This document shows positions 26,401 to 42,800 of a stretch of DNA of 64,000 nt, piece by piece. How positions within the stretch are numbered: position 1 is the first letter of the stretch; every line of letters begins with the position of its first letter. Source of the stretch: Anisakis pegreffii (taxonomy: Eukaryota; Nematoda; Chromadorea; Rhabditida; Anisakidae); the NCBI GenBank assembly GCA_035041965.1, contig JAPYMA010000837.1, positions 1 to 64,000 on the forward strand, given 5' to 3'. Under the pieces are notes generated by a model that saw nothing but the letters and a program-made list of their open reading frames with translations, searched no databases and was not told the DNA's origin. The position numbers and the translations under genes were made by a program.

Positions 26401-26548
26401 ATTTGATAATAAATTCAGACTATAAAAAAGTAAAACCAACCTCTTGATCGACATATGGATAGAGTTTTTTGAGTCTTTCGCACACCTCAATGTCACCATC
26501 AGTTGATGACGACATCACAAAATCAGAAACTTCATTATTTTGTGCCAT
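20485..26548 (-). CDS. RanBP9/RanBP10 (RanBPM) homologue, CTLH-complex scaffold
   Basis: Homologue of the SPRY-LisH-CTLH-CRA scaffold that, in yeast (Gid1) and animals, holds together the GID/CTLH ubiquitin ligase. Minus-strand exons: 26441-26548 ([13 protein letters not shown]), 25814-25901 ([11 protein letters not shown]), 25526-25690, about 25110-25278, 24712-24842, 24364-24437, 23898-24035, 23527-23675, about 23270-23382, about 22863-22990, about 22530-22680, about 22020-22132, about 21345-21737, 21036-21147 and 20485-20634. The SPRY domain is unmistakable: [40 protein letters not shown] and [10 protein letters not shown]. LisH follows ([15 protein letters not shown]), then CTLH ([19 protein letters not shown]), then a Ser/Gln-rich low-complexity linker of four exons, and CRA at the C terminus ([32 protein letters not shown]). 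The Met at 26546-26548 is the first in frame, but the frame stays open upstream to an acceptor near 26588, so a 5' exon may exist. Exon edges inside the linker are approximate. Confidence 0.9.
24514..24605. repeat. Intronic hairpin, 30-bp arms, 32-base loop
   Basis: Arms 24514-24543 and 24576-24605 are reverse complements with two mismatches in 30. The hairpin sits in a RanBP9/10 intron, between the last SPRY-side exon and the LisH exon. Its size and near-perfect pairing fit a microRNA-precursor-like fold or a tiny inverted-repeat element. Nothing in the sequence decides which. Confidence 0.8.
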
Positions 26549-28127
26549 ATTCTTTGAATTGTCCACACTTTCCAAATCCGCTTCATTGCTATCTTCATCT
26601 GACCTCTGTTTTAGATGAACTTACTTTATTGCTAATAATTATTTGTTAAATGATGAATAAATAATTATCTTACACCAAGACTGAAATTTTGCCGAAATTA
26701 CTAATTGTACAATGCTAAATTTCATTTTGATATGCTGTATATTGTTTTTTTTTCACTGTTATTGCCTTCTCCCCAGCTGCCGCTGTAGCAGTATTTCGTC
26801 ATCATGAATAATAAGGTCCTTTCATACGTTTTCAATGCTCATCGTGTGAAGAAACATTTTTATAGTTAAATTGATCCCAGTTTACTCTTCCGATATTCCA
26901 TTTTGAAAGATGCCTTCGTTCAAACTTGCATGAAAAACTTGCTTTCCTTATATGGATACATCGACGGAAATACATTTGAATTTTTTCTTAAAGATAGAGG
27001 ATAGTTTTAAACAGTGATTGCTCGGAAAACATATTACTGATCAATTAGTTACATTTCATACATCTAGATCCCCTAATTTTATGATCACTTTAAGTCAACA
27101 TTCCATTCGTTACTGAATGATAAAAACTCCTCAGTGGTAAAAACTTCATTCAATGAAGATGACATTAGTTTCTCTCTGAAACTTTAGTTTTTTCAGATTG
27201 AAAAGGAACTATATGATGAAGAGATTTTAAAAAATACATTCATTGCAGTTACAGCAACATCCATCATTCAAAACGGATACTTCGCGAGTGTTTGTTTCCA
27301 GCAACTGATCGAATGAATCAATTCGATTATCCTTGTGAAACGAATTTATCTGAAAAACATAAATATGAACATCATAACCGTACCACAATAACCCAGAAAT
27401 GAGATAACAACGCTCATACATCGTGCGGTATTGACAAAAATCCTTAAGGATGGCGCTTATAGTGGGATGAATGGGTTTGTTGATGACCCAGTAAACTGTG
27501 CATTATCAACAAAATCTCTAATGGCAAGTCTTTTATGGCCCTTTCAAAAGACAAACGATCTCCACCACAAATCGAACTTCCACTTTTGTAACGACGGATC
27601 TACTTCACTTTGATGATGAATAATCATGACATTTCAAGTAATTTTCAATTAAAAACACCATATTCGTCGGTTTTGATGTCACAAATTTTACAATCTCTTC
27701 TCAATCTTCCTATCACGAGAAATATTCATTCAATAATCCACACAATTTTTACAGTGTAATATAACGGAAGTGAATTATGACGATCAAAAATATATCAAAA
27801 CGCATGAATACAACTGCTGCAATATAAGAGTTCAGCACAGTGCAATGCCAATCGTGTTGAGAAAGCCGTTTTTAAAACATATCATACTCAATAGACTTAT
27901 TCTGAACATAACTATATGTTATAAATTAAATGATCGATCTTGATCAGATACAATTATTATACACGGAAAGTCTCATTAATCCATCTGATGTATAAAATAT
28001 AATGATGCAACAATTATTCTCATCAGTATTCTAATTTTTGTTAAGCTTATTTTTTTGATTTTGTTAACGATTTTTAAAGAATTGTATTTGCAAACTCATC
28101 ACAACCATTCGGCAGAGGTTGAACGGT
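26549..28127. other. Gene-poor stretch with a possible coding fragment
   Basis: The only protein-like signal is on the minus strand at about 27455-27640: a frame reading WKFDLWWRSFV, a TGA, then RLAIRDFVDNAQF, and an open segment at 27227-27350 ending in a cysteine cluster (CCCNCNEC). The in-frame stop and failing splice phases prevent a gene model. The rest is AT-rich and featureless to me. Confidence 0.4.
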
Positions 28128-28129
28128 GA

Positions 28130-28205
28130 GCACGATAGCTCAGAGAAAGAGTACTCATCTGGTGATTGCTATGTCGCCGGTTAGATTCCAGCTCGCCGAG
28201 GGAAG
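28130..28205 (+). repeat. tRNA-derived SINE-like head with A and B boxes
   Basis: TAGCTCAGAGAAAGAG matches a pol III A box with a 4-bp D stem (GCTC/GAGT). It is followed at the right distance by GGTTAGATTCC, a B box inside a T-arm with four of five stem pairs. The acceptor-stem ends do not pair well, so this is unlikely to be a working tRNA gene. About 300 bases of non-tRNA sequence follow, with no gene, ending near CAAGAAAAAA at about 28503. That is the layout of a tRNA-derived SINE. No second copy was noticed in the window. Confidence 0.55.
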
Positions 28206-28655
28206 TTGTGCTCGTGTCTTTGATGTTACCGAGATTGAGCCAGTTTATAATTTGGCTTGTGCTCAATTATCCCGTTAACATCACCAATATGTGATTTTAT
28301 GGAAGTACTTTGGGCCTGTTGTGATCTGGTTAGGAAAACAGAGGAAGCGATAACCGTCCCGGGGTCATTGTGATTCAAAGATATGGTAAGTACTGGGTAA
28401 ATGAACTGTACAGGAGTTAGGCAGAACAACTAATTAGAAGCAAGGCTAATCACTGGGGTGCTCAGCTCATTCCAATGAGTTGGGTGAGTTCACTTTGCTG
28501 TGCAAGAAAAAACTGTGTTCAAACTATGGCAGAAAAACTTCGGGAAAAATGATGACAACAGTATTTTTCAGTACAGCAAAATCTCTCAGATGTGTGATAT
28601 ATCCTTGGATTATTGTCTACATCTCTTGATTCACAAATTTTTCGCTGAAAGGTAT

Positions 28656-32588
<3,933 letters not shown>

Positions 32589-32589
32589 G
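32589..32589 (+). promoter_or_regulatory. Candidate splice-leader acceptor upstream of the epimerase
   Basis: TTTTTTGTAG ends at 32589, seven bases before the epimerase ATG at 32597. No upstream exon was found, so this AG could receive a trans-spliced leader, which is common in nematodes. It could equally be an ordinary acceptor for an unseen 5' exon. Confidence 0.35.
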
Positions 32590-32596
32590 GTATACG

Positions 32597-33903
32597 ATGA
32601 ACTGCTCGAAGATCCTTGCTAACTGCGCTGCAGTTCTTAAACGAACTGTTTTGACAAGAGTAAGCTATATGAATGATCAAAGATTAATTATCGCGTTGCA
32701 TCGGATTGATTCAGTTTCAAATGATCTTCATTGCATTAGTGATGAAGTTTTTCGATTGTTTTGTTGCAACTCAATTCATATCATTGAAATAAGTACACAA
32801 ATATTAGAATGTACTTTCAGCAATTCAGTTCACATCCACTTGCTGGACTTTTGGGTCGTTTAAATCATGTTGCCATTGCAACACCTGATCTTGAGAAATC
32901 AGCAAAATTTTATGAAAATCTCGGTGGAAAAGTCAGCGAAAAAGTGGTGAGTATCTTTGATATATGAAAAGAAAGATCGCGTAACTAAAAAGGAAGTGTA
33001 CGAGCTTCAATAACAAAAGACTGATTAAGCACTGTATGTGTGTGATTAACAGTCGCTAATCATTGAATGTAGAAAAAAGAAGAACATTTACAAAATTTCT
33101 CGCTCGAAATGTAATATTTGTTCGTCAGATGAAACATCTCGAACTGTTGACCGATCTCCTGTTATCGTAAAGGCCATTTTTTGATCAATCAAATGAATAA
33201 GTCTAACAATTTAGCCTCAACCAGAGCATGGCGTATACACGGTCTTTGTGGAATTACCAAACGCAAAACTAGAATTATTACATCCACTTGGAGAGAAAAG
33301 TCCAATTCAAGCATTCCTTAACAAGAATAAGGAGGGTGGTATGCATCACATTTGCATCGAAGTGAATCAAATTGAAAAGGCTGGTTCATATTTGATTCCC
33401 TTTTGGAGGTTTTTTTTTGAATCCGTCAATGTAATTGACATAGACAGTTATCCGCTGATAGCAACATATTTGCTGCAATTCAATTTACGATTCAAAATTC
33501 AAAAATTGTGTCTCATTGATTTATCCTTATTTGCAATGGATGAGTGCTGCAGATAGCGCATTTGTTGCATTAATTTTATCTGCAAATAATTGTAATATCT
33601 TTAATCGTCAAATAAATTTATAGTGATAAATAAGTTAGGATCGTTATGGATAATATGAAAAATTTATTCAGATAAAATCTCAGTGTTGCATTGAGTCGTA
33701 AATGAAAGCTCGTATACAGTGGACAGCTGCAATCGAAAGCTTAATCTGATTTCAGTCGAACGTTTCAGGCGGTAGCTGAAGTAAAGAAGCTTGGCATCAG
33801 AACGTTAGCGAAAGAAACAAAAATTGGTGCACATGGTAAACCAGTAATGTTTTTGCATCCGAAAGATTGTGGTGGCGTATTAATCGAACTTGAACAAGAA
33901 TGA
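32597..33903 (+). CDS. mce-1: Methylmalonyl-CoA epimerase, mitochondrial
   Basis: Interconverts (2R)- and (2S)-methylmalonyl-CoA in the mitochondrial propionate pathway. Exons: 32597-32659, 32821-32946, 33215 to 33379 or 33383, and 33769 or 33776 to 33903. The protein is about 161-162 residues. The first exon (MNCSKILANCAAVLKRTVLT) has the basic, hydroxylated, acid-free look of a mitochondrial targeting peptide. A single glyoxalase/vicinal-oxygen-chelate domain follows: LNHVAIATPDLEKSAKFYEN, LELLHPLGEKSPI, MHHICIEV and KIGAHGKPVMFLHPKDCGG, ending LIELEQE. The metal-ligand-type His (LNHVAIA), His (MHHICIEV) and final Glu are present. All four exons agree with the family in order and length. 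The last intron is odd: a canonical GT donor (33384) needs a TAG acceptor ending at 33775 and makes the protein one residue shorter, while a GC donor at 33380 with the CAG acceptor at 33768 restores the usual spacing. The symbol is by analogy with C. elegans. Confidence 0.93.
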
Positions 33904-35609
33904 GTTGATTTGAGATGTGTTTTAAGATTCATTAAGTCATTACTGAAATTATTTTATTCAGTTTATCGGGTCGTTTCGAGTCGTTTTTCTTCATTACGAT
34001 TATATTTAAATCGCTGTTATCATTGCAAGTGCAATTGATGACATCATTAGTTGTATTTTGTTGGAACACAAATATCGTTTATCTTATAGATGGTTCGTTA
34101 CTGCTATTCAGTTTGTTTTATATGACTGCAATAAACATTTAAATGACTGGTTGTTCATAGCATTGTTCACCGTTGACATTTCATTGCTCGTGGCAAAAGA
34201 AAATTGTCAATGAGCAATTTTATAGACTGCCACATGGATGACTGATGTATTGAGTGCAATTTTTTTCAGTGAGTGTTATGTTTTTCTCTGATATTCACAA
34301 AAATAAATGCTGTTAAATCTGGGTTAAACACACGCTCAAATCCATTCCAGTGGTGCAGTCATAGTTTTTGGAAGCAACATATTTAGCATCTTTTAATGGG
34401 AAAAGATAGATGACAGTATGATGAAAAGATGCACGACCTTTATTGAGGATTCAGAAAAAAAGAACCATTCGAATAAAGTCATTGTAGCTCTAGCACTTCG
34501 GGGTTTTACAACTGTACGATTGAGATAAATAGCCTAAAACTGCCAAAATATTGCCTAGAGCGTGCAATTCTAGTGGAATGAAATTCATTTCTAATGAGTG
34601 TTGATTGTTACTCATAAAGTAGAAGGGAACCAATATTGTTGTTATTTGATGAGAATGCTACAAAAATCACATCAAAACAGAATCGTTTTTGCTTATCATT
34701 GTCATCGTCATGGAAAGTTGTTAATATTTTGCATTTATAGCGTCATTACGCCGACACATCACGGATAATGCATGCTTGCATAAACATTCATCTATTTACT
34801 TATCTGCTGTGCAAATATGAGTGGATATATGCATACAGTACATAAAGCCGTATACTCAGTCAATCAAGCGTTCATTCTCGTTTCAAAAATCATAATAATT
34901 GCTGGTCCTTATCTTGTCACTTCTTTTGTGCATTGATCATTCGATCAAGTACGTTCCATTGTTCAAATAATAAAGAGTCAATTCTCTAGGATAAACGAAC
35001 TGATTCCTTGAAATGACTTCCCAAACGGAAATCCCTATAATTACACACTGTCAGTCATCACTCTGGAAGTACTGAATTTTCGAAGTGTTATAGCTGTACG
35101 GGTATTTGGAAAATACCTTAGAGTCATTATGATATTCGTTTATTCAATATTTACAATTAACGATACTGTTTAGATTTATTACGAATGATGTTAAAAATTT
35201 TGTTGCATATGCGAAATCCAGCGATCGAGATGCAAATGTCTTATATGAGAGTTGTATTGCAAACGCTTTTACGTTTTTCTGAATTCACAAAGAATTCACA
35301 AAGCAAAATGAATGCTGAAGAAAAATGAATTTCAAGCGGAAAATAGTTCTTAAGCAATATCACTTTGAAATGTTTTCACATTCTGCCATTTTCACACTTC
35401 TTAAAAGGAGAATTTAGAATTTGCCTCATTTCCAATTAACAACTTCGTCCATTGTCCACCTCCATCGCTTTATAAATTATCGTAGTTAGAAACCTCATAC
35501 AAATTAAATAACTGCGCATAATAAAAGTTCTTTTGTTTTTCGACTGAAGAAATGGTGAGCAGTGTTTGAACTGCGAAGTTTACAGATCCGACGCGAAACT
35601 GCACAGATA
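33904..35609. other. Intergenic between epimerase and innexin
   Basis: An AATAAA at 34130-34135, about 230 bases past the epimerase stop, is a plausible poly(A) signal. Upstream of the innexin start, TTTACAG ends at 35585, 25 bases before its ATG, and could be a cis- or trans-splice acceptor. No other gene was seen. Confidence 0.5.
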
Positions 35610-38600
35610 ATGGTTTTCGCAGAGATCGTTGGTACATTGTCATTTTTACAGCCACAAGCTGACGACGATTTTGTAGATCGCTTACATTACTATTATACAA
35701 GCACATTTCTGCTTGTCACCGCTGTATGATATTTGTTATTCACTTCTTCTCTTATCAATCTGCTTTCTTGATTTTTTTTTACAAAAATCTTCTTGAGAAA
35801 GGCAACAATATAGAATGCTCACACACCAGTTTACTTTTCACTCAACAAACAAACTTACAGTGAAGCGACTGTTCAGTCATGATTTTAGTGCCAAATGTTT
35901 ACACATAATCTTATTGAAAACAATGAACTTTCTTCCTAGCAATGATACATTCTCCAAAGAACGGAATATTTCAGGTTTTGATAAGTTTAAAAATGTTTGG
36001 TGGACGACCCATTGAATGTTGGGTACCCGCAGAATATAAAGGAGGTTGGGAAGAATATACAGGTTAGTTATGAAGACTGAGACCGATAAATTCAAGCATA
36101 TGAAATTGCTATATTATTGCATTAACTTCACAAATGACACTACGCGATGATAAAATTGAAATACAATTGTTGAAAACGAATAAAAAATCGTTTATGTTCT
36201 AGACGACATCAGAGTGATGCAAAAAAAAACGTTGCATTTTTATAATGCCTGAAATGAGATGAAGAAAATTTTTGAATCTTCAAGCATTAAAAAATTGGTG
36301 TAAAAATTTTCCAAATTCTTAAACGGTTGAGAATGTAGTATAAAAATAGTCTGACTGAATTTGAAAATCTCAAAAGCTATCGAGCATTTCATATCTTTAC
36401 CAAAAACTGGTGAACGATGTGAACAGTTCGTTATTTTAATCACCTATTTTTATCATCTTTTATCACCTATGCGTTTTTTAATACTTATTTAACAAAAAAT
36501 TTTAGCAGCTAAGACATTTTTATCACTCTCGAAGTGATAAAAAAGGTTTGAAGAGTTCAACAACATCGGTAATTTCAAATGATATCTTTAATAAAATAAT
36601 CGTTTATGATAATCGCTTTCCATCACTGCAGCAAATTTTGACAAAACCATCGTAGTTTTTAGAATTTTTATAGAAATGTTTTGTTGGGCACGGAATACAT
36701 ATTGGGTATCATTCGAAGAGGATCTTCCCGAAGATTTTAACATTCGAAAACAGCGAATGGTATCTTATTATCAATGGACACCCTTCTTCCTTGTGATATG
36801 TGCATTCTTTTTCTATTCACCTTGTTTAATCTGGAGATTGATGTATGCAAAATCAGGTGAATTTTATGACTGATGATTCAGACGAACTTGTATGAAATAT
36901 GCAGATAAACCAATAACATAAAAATATTTTTGATGAAAGAACGTCCAGAATACGATGTGCGCTTTCATGTTATTACACTTCATTTTATTACAAACTTGAA
37001 ATTCATTCGTTGCTGTCCTCTTGTGATATTGGAGTTCAGCGTTATTGTTGAAACATATATGAGTTTGTAGGAATTCGATTGAAGGATATAATGCAGTTTG
37101 CTACAGATAAATCTAACATACAACCGGGTTAGTTTTTTGTAAATACTATGTACCTTATAGAAACAAACCGTTGAATATATGCAAAATTTTTTAAAATACG
37201 AATTTGATATAGTTTATTTTTAATCAAATAAGTCTCATTCATCGTGATTGGAAAACGATGGTGTGATGAAATAATGAAACTGAATTTTTGATTTTTAGCA
37301 TCTCGTCGTGCAAATGTTCAAGGACTGTCAGCCCATTTGTCATCAATTTTCAAGTACAGATTCCGTTTCGGTACTCATAATCGTAGCTATCATTGTTGTC
37401 TGAAGCTTTTGAATATGAGACATTTCGAAGCGTATCTCACACTTCTCTATATCCTCATCAAAATTCTTTACATGATCAACCTATTCGGACAGGTTTGTTC
37501 CAAAACCTTTTTTAAAGATCATTACCATTTCCCAGAAATGGATTATCTCTTTGCTTGGTGAGAATTCCATGCCACGTTTTAAGACAAATGTTTTCTGATA
37601 TTGGCATTCTCTCTCAGAGACATCCTTCGATATTCAAAGCGTGATAGCAGTATGTTGAAACAGATAGCACGGAATGTTCTGCTCATCTCTTCCTTGAGGT
37701 ATCTATATCAGTTCAGTCGAAATTTCATAGCGAATGAATCAGTTGCAGATGTTCCTTATGAACCGTTTTCTACAGACTGATGATTACAGCTGCTATGGAT
37801 TCGAAGTAATAAAGGACTTAATCAATGGTCGACGTAACGCTTTAAAATTATAAAACTTCGTTTGTTACTGTACGATAAAAAGGAAACATATGTAAGAAAG
37901 CTTCAAGTTCTACAGAAAATATCAGTTTCACGAAAATCCGATAAGCAGGAAACCATTACATATATGATAAGGAATCAGTTCATTTAATATTCACAGCATG
38001 GACTGAATCAGGCAATTTTCCACGTGTGACACTTTGTGATATGAACATTCGAATACTCGGCAACGTTCAACGGCACACTGTGCAATGTGTTCTTGTCATA
38101 AATATATTTATAGAAAAGGTAAGCATTTTGCCATTCTAAAAGCAACGATATGAATTCTGCAAGGCCAATAACAGTGTTCTTTCATCAAGAGCAAACACCA
38201 GTAATTGGTGGATAAAAATAAGATTCAACAAGAATTTACTGTACATGTAACATTTTGAGAATATCATCAGGTGTTCATTCTGCTCTGGATGTGGTATAGT
38301 TTATTGGCTCTCATCTCATCAATAAGTTGTTTTTCATGGCTGATATTTGCAATGTCTTTTGAGCAACGCAAAAAGTTAGTTTTTTAAAGACTTCCATAAT
38401 TTCTAATTTCAGCATAATATATTTGATAGAAGTTCGCAGGGCATCATAAGTCAGTAAATCGCTGAGTTAACACATGATACGTTCCTGATTGCTAATGTCA
38501 GATTCTATTAAAACCGTTAGTCTTATTGGTGAAGCTTAAGAGTACTGATACTCACTCGAAATACGCAATGCCGTATTGCTCTTTTGTAGAGCAAATCGTT

Positions 38601-39852
38601 GACAGCCATTCAACTCCATTTCGGTGTGATACTCTAAATAGATATATGTTATTGTTTAGATTCATTGCCAGACGACTTGAATTGGCTGACATCGAATTCG
38701 AACAGAAGAATTTCAGCTGTGAACTGGATAAGGTCACCATCAAATTTTTAAATGGCTTTCTTAGAAACGCTTTAAGCTATGGTTTATTAGATAAATGATG
38801 TTTGCATCAGTAGAGTGAAATGGGTGGAAATGATTGCAGAGTACTGAACTACCTAAATTATAACTTATGATATTTCTTTCTCAAAATTGGGAAATACATG
38901 TAAATGTGCAGCAAGTGTTCCAAACTAGTGACACATTCAAATAAAATATGAATATTTTTTAGTTTGTTCGTAAGCACGTAAAATTGGATGGTGTATTCGT
39001 TCTGAAGATGCTCTCCGCACATGCGGGAATGCTGATATGCACAGAAGTGGTTGATAATATGTGGGACAACTTTTTAGTAGAAGAAGGTATTTGCATTCCA
39101 TGTTCCTCTGATTATGACAACACTCGTGTGGATACTGATTTTTGAAGTGTCGTTAGAAAGCCATCCATCCCACTAGTGATTAACGTTGAATATGTTAGAC
39201 AGTCAACAGAAATTCAATCACTTCAAACATACGTATTTTGCAGTTGCTGCAGAAATAGCATTTGTTTGATCGATTACTCAAATAAAACAGTCAATTTTTT
39301 CAAAAAAAGATGTTCGTTTTGAAAGCTTGCTTGAAACTGTTTACAATAATTATGGGTTGGACTGCAGCTGATAAATCAAAAAACTGAAATGAGGAGAGAG
39401 CACAAAATTATCATGCTGACGAATATTCTTGAGATTTCAGATCGACTAATCATTGGTGGTCTTCTAAAAGAAAATATGCCAAGTTAGAGTTCAGCATACC
39501 ATATAAATCATAATAATAACCGCCCAACAAGTCTTTATGTGATTGTGATTGTGATGATGATAAAGATGATGAAATACTCTGCTTTCGATTGTGGTATTTT
39601 TAAGTTTTCAAAATTTTGAACTGTTCGAGAGGCAAGTTATATTCAGGAATGAAATCTGAAGTATCACCTTTGGTAACACCTGACGGAGGATTGGACATTG
39701 TGGATCGACGACGGAAAATGAGCGCTCTGGTACCGTTAGTTTCACGTGAAGACCATCAAGATTTCTCAAGGCCAGTCGGCTCATATAGGTGGAGAATCAT
39801 TTTATCTATCAAAAAGTTGAAAACTGATGAGAAGTTTTTTAATGATCGCTGA
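35610..39852 (+). CDS. Innexin gap-junction/hemichannel subunit
   Basis: Four-pass membrane protein that forms invertebrate gap junctions. Eleven exons join in consistent phase to a 451-residue protein: 35610-35723, 35975-36062, 36674-36856, 37071-37127, 37299-37492, 37743-37833, 37997-38118, 38271-38374, 38660-38732, 38963-39086 and 39647-39852. The first exon carries the N-terminal innexin pattern [13 protein letters not shown] and leads into TM1. The first extracellular loop has its two Cys ([16 protein letters not shown], then [11 protein letters not shown]). The signature [16 protein letters not shown] opens TM2. TM3 is [19 protein letters not shown]. The second loop has Cys in [15 protein letters not shown] and [10 protein letters not shown]4 is [18 protein letters not shown]. 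The cytoplasmic end contains [14 protein letters not shown], another family signature. The last exon also has a possible donor (GTGGAG) at 39788-39793, so the tail could end differently. Nematodes have many innexins, and I cannot say which paralogue this is. Confidence 0.95.
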
Positions 39853-42800
39853 CAAAAACATGTAGTTGCATTTTTGAGGAGTGCAAATGTTATTGGGTAA
39901 CATTCTTGTTTTCGCAAGCTCATTAAACTTATCTCACAGAAAATGTTGTATGAGTCAATCCTGATTGATATGTAAATTACGGAAATGGGCATAGTTTCGT
40001 TAATCGTTAACTAGTACCGTTCATGAATGAACAATTGTTTTAGATTTGTAAAAGCTCATGAAAGTAGTATCGGCAATAGTTTTCTCGGGGTGCGTTTATT
40101 TGTTGGAAAATTTCCGAAAAAATCGAAATGATGTTATTTGAATTACACGAGTCATTAGACAAATTACATCGAGTTGATGATGTGCTTTTGAACACTCTTA
40201 CCGGTCAATAACTTTCGAAAAATGTTATTAGAAGTAGTTTTTCTTCATTTAGCCAATATGAATTCGAAATTAATGAATATCGCTAGTGATTATTGTCGAC
40301 ATTGTCTAACATTGTAAAGTGAACTTTTTGAACGATAACGAACGATCAATTGTCACGTCAACATTTAGGTTGACAATGCGCACTTCTGGCAAATCATCAT
40401 CGGTTAGTTTCATCTTCAATGATAAGTGATTATTTTTTCAGGACGATATTGCATAACGAAATCAGAGACGAACGACTTCGAATGCATCCTATTAATATTT
40501 CTAATCAAGTCAATCACTAATAATTACCTCCAAGCATAATCACCTCAAAATGATATAATTCCATGATATTCAGTAATACCGCAAAAGACATCGAATCATT
40601 GCATGACCATTAATTGTGATGTCTTTGCTCCATTTTATATGAAAAATAATGAAATGCTAAACCCTATAACAAAGAAACAAATCATTTCGAACACTGTAAA
40701 TAAAATAGTTTTGCTGAAAATTTCATATATTGTAATATGAATATAATCTATCTGCAGTTTCTTTTAAAAATTCTTTGCGTACATTCAATCTCTAGATGGT
40801 ACTGCGCAACAGCATTTTTTCCCGTTTCCATTGAAGCATCATTAGCACTGGTTGACATCGAAAGCATTTATTTGATTTGGGACAATTTTGATCTACTTTC
40901 TCAGTACTCAATGTCTAATGAAATTCGTTAGAAGTATCTTAAGTTCTTGTTAATATTGCGGAATGCTATTGTTCAGTTCATTTCAGTTGATTAACTTGTA
41001 GGCTTGACCATGCTCACTCATGCGCTTTGCTCTGCCTCATAAAATCCTATAAAAACTTCTCATGCAAATGACTTTCATTTCAGCAAAGTGAATGACCATG
41101 CTTTAGCATAAACTCTCAATCAGCTGAATATCATTGCCTTTTTTGGTTGGAACGTTTTGCGACGAATGGATCATCTGATTAAGTTTACTAAAGAGAGAAT
41201 CATTTTGGTTTTTCTCCATAGTAGTATTGGATTTACAAAGATATTTTCTCGTATCCTCCCGAGGATTTATAACTAGCACATAATGAGTATCTGACTTCAA
41301 GTGAATTATTGCTAAGTGGTATAACGATAAATTCTTATCGCATTGAGCCCGCAAAATATTCCGTAGCATATGCTCATCTCACTCATGTGTGTGGTTAGCT
41401 TCAAAAATGTTGTCAGTAAATAAGTACATACCGTTCCGCGCATTGAAAAGACTTTATGATTATCGTAGAATTTCATTCTTCTTATATTAGATTTTGAATG
41501 AATTCTGAAGTGACATGATAAAAATTGCTGGGCAAGTGATTTTTCAGATAGTTTCACTTGAAAAGTATGTGCTTGAAAATATGGCCAAATTTATTGTGCT
41601 AACAAAGAATGAGCAAAAATTTTTGCTCATTCCTTGGTAGCACAATAAAGTTGGATCCAGAGATAAAGGGTGATCCAGAAATTTTGGACGTTACAAGATG
41701 TTTTTGAAGTTAAAATTAGCTAAAACACATGGAAGCAAACGCTCATCATAATTTGACTTTTAAACGACACGGAAAGAGATCCATTCGAACTGAAAAACGC
41801 GTCAATCATTGCTCTGTACACAGCACCTTTTTTTCAGATCTTTGTTCATATGTTTAAGATCTGACTCTTCAGTTTTCTGCAGTTTGAATCATCCCTTGTT
41901 GTAACAATAGCAGTCAAGAGCATTTCAAGATGCTCAGAACAATAAGAGAAATATTTGTTTGCTATTTTTCAAATCAACTAACTATTCAATTCAACAAGGC
42001 GCAAATTAAACAAATTTTTTAAAACATATATTGTTATCTATTGGAACGATTATTCAATTTCAACATTCAAGATTTGATTTGACTGATTATGCGTTACTGA
42101 AATGTAAAGTTCTGAACGCGAGTCGCTCGTTCAAAAATGCCATAATGAACATTTTTTGAGCGATAATAGAATCATATGAATATAATTTGATTTATGGCGG
42201 TGGAATAAGCAATCAGTGGTTGCTATTGAAAACATTCATTGTGAATGTTAGCAATTTCACAGAAACTCGCTCATTAAAAGAGTCCCAACGGTACCATGAA
42301 TCCTTTGGAGCGTAACATGATAAATTCTATTAATCCCCAAATAATGTGCTTCGATAGTGATGAAGAGGGAATACGCTGAATGCATATCTCAGTAAATGCA
42401 TCTATGTCATCAAATTGCACTCAAAGGATCTAATAAAATAGCTGTTGGGCTTAAGGTGGAGCATAATATGCATAACAATATTGCTGAAGAAATGCAAATG
42501 AACTGAGTTGAATAAATGTTGTTTATGCGTGGATGGCTTTTCAGAAGATGCCATGAATAACATAGCGAATTTAAAATTACGTTTCAAAAATGTTAACAAA
42601 CTAAATCTCGTTCATACGCCTTCTCAAACTCATTTATTCGACCGCTTATAACATATTAGTTTATAAGGATTAGCATTTATTTGACACTCTTCACTAGTTT
42701 CTTTGGTTACATCCACAATTTTTGTCACCTCGAACATCCAATGCGTCTGGTCTCATGGTTACTGCTCATATGAACAACAGTTCATATGAATTTATATCTC

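Noticed and set aside
28130..28205. A functional nuclear tRNA gene
   Set aside because: The A and B boxes are good, but the acceptor ends do not pair and the anticodon arm is poor, so a SINE head is the better reading.
41655..41700. GGGTGATCCAGAAATTTTGGACG next to the palindrome as a mariner/Tc1-type terminal repeat
   Set aside because: Only one copy was seen, with no inverted partner or transposase fragment nearby.
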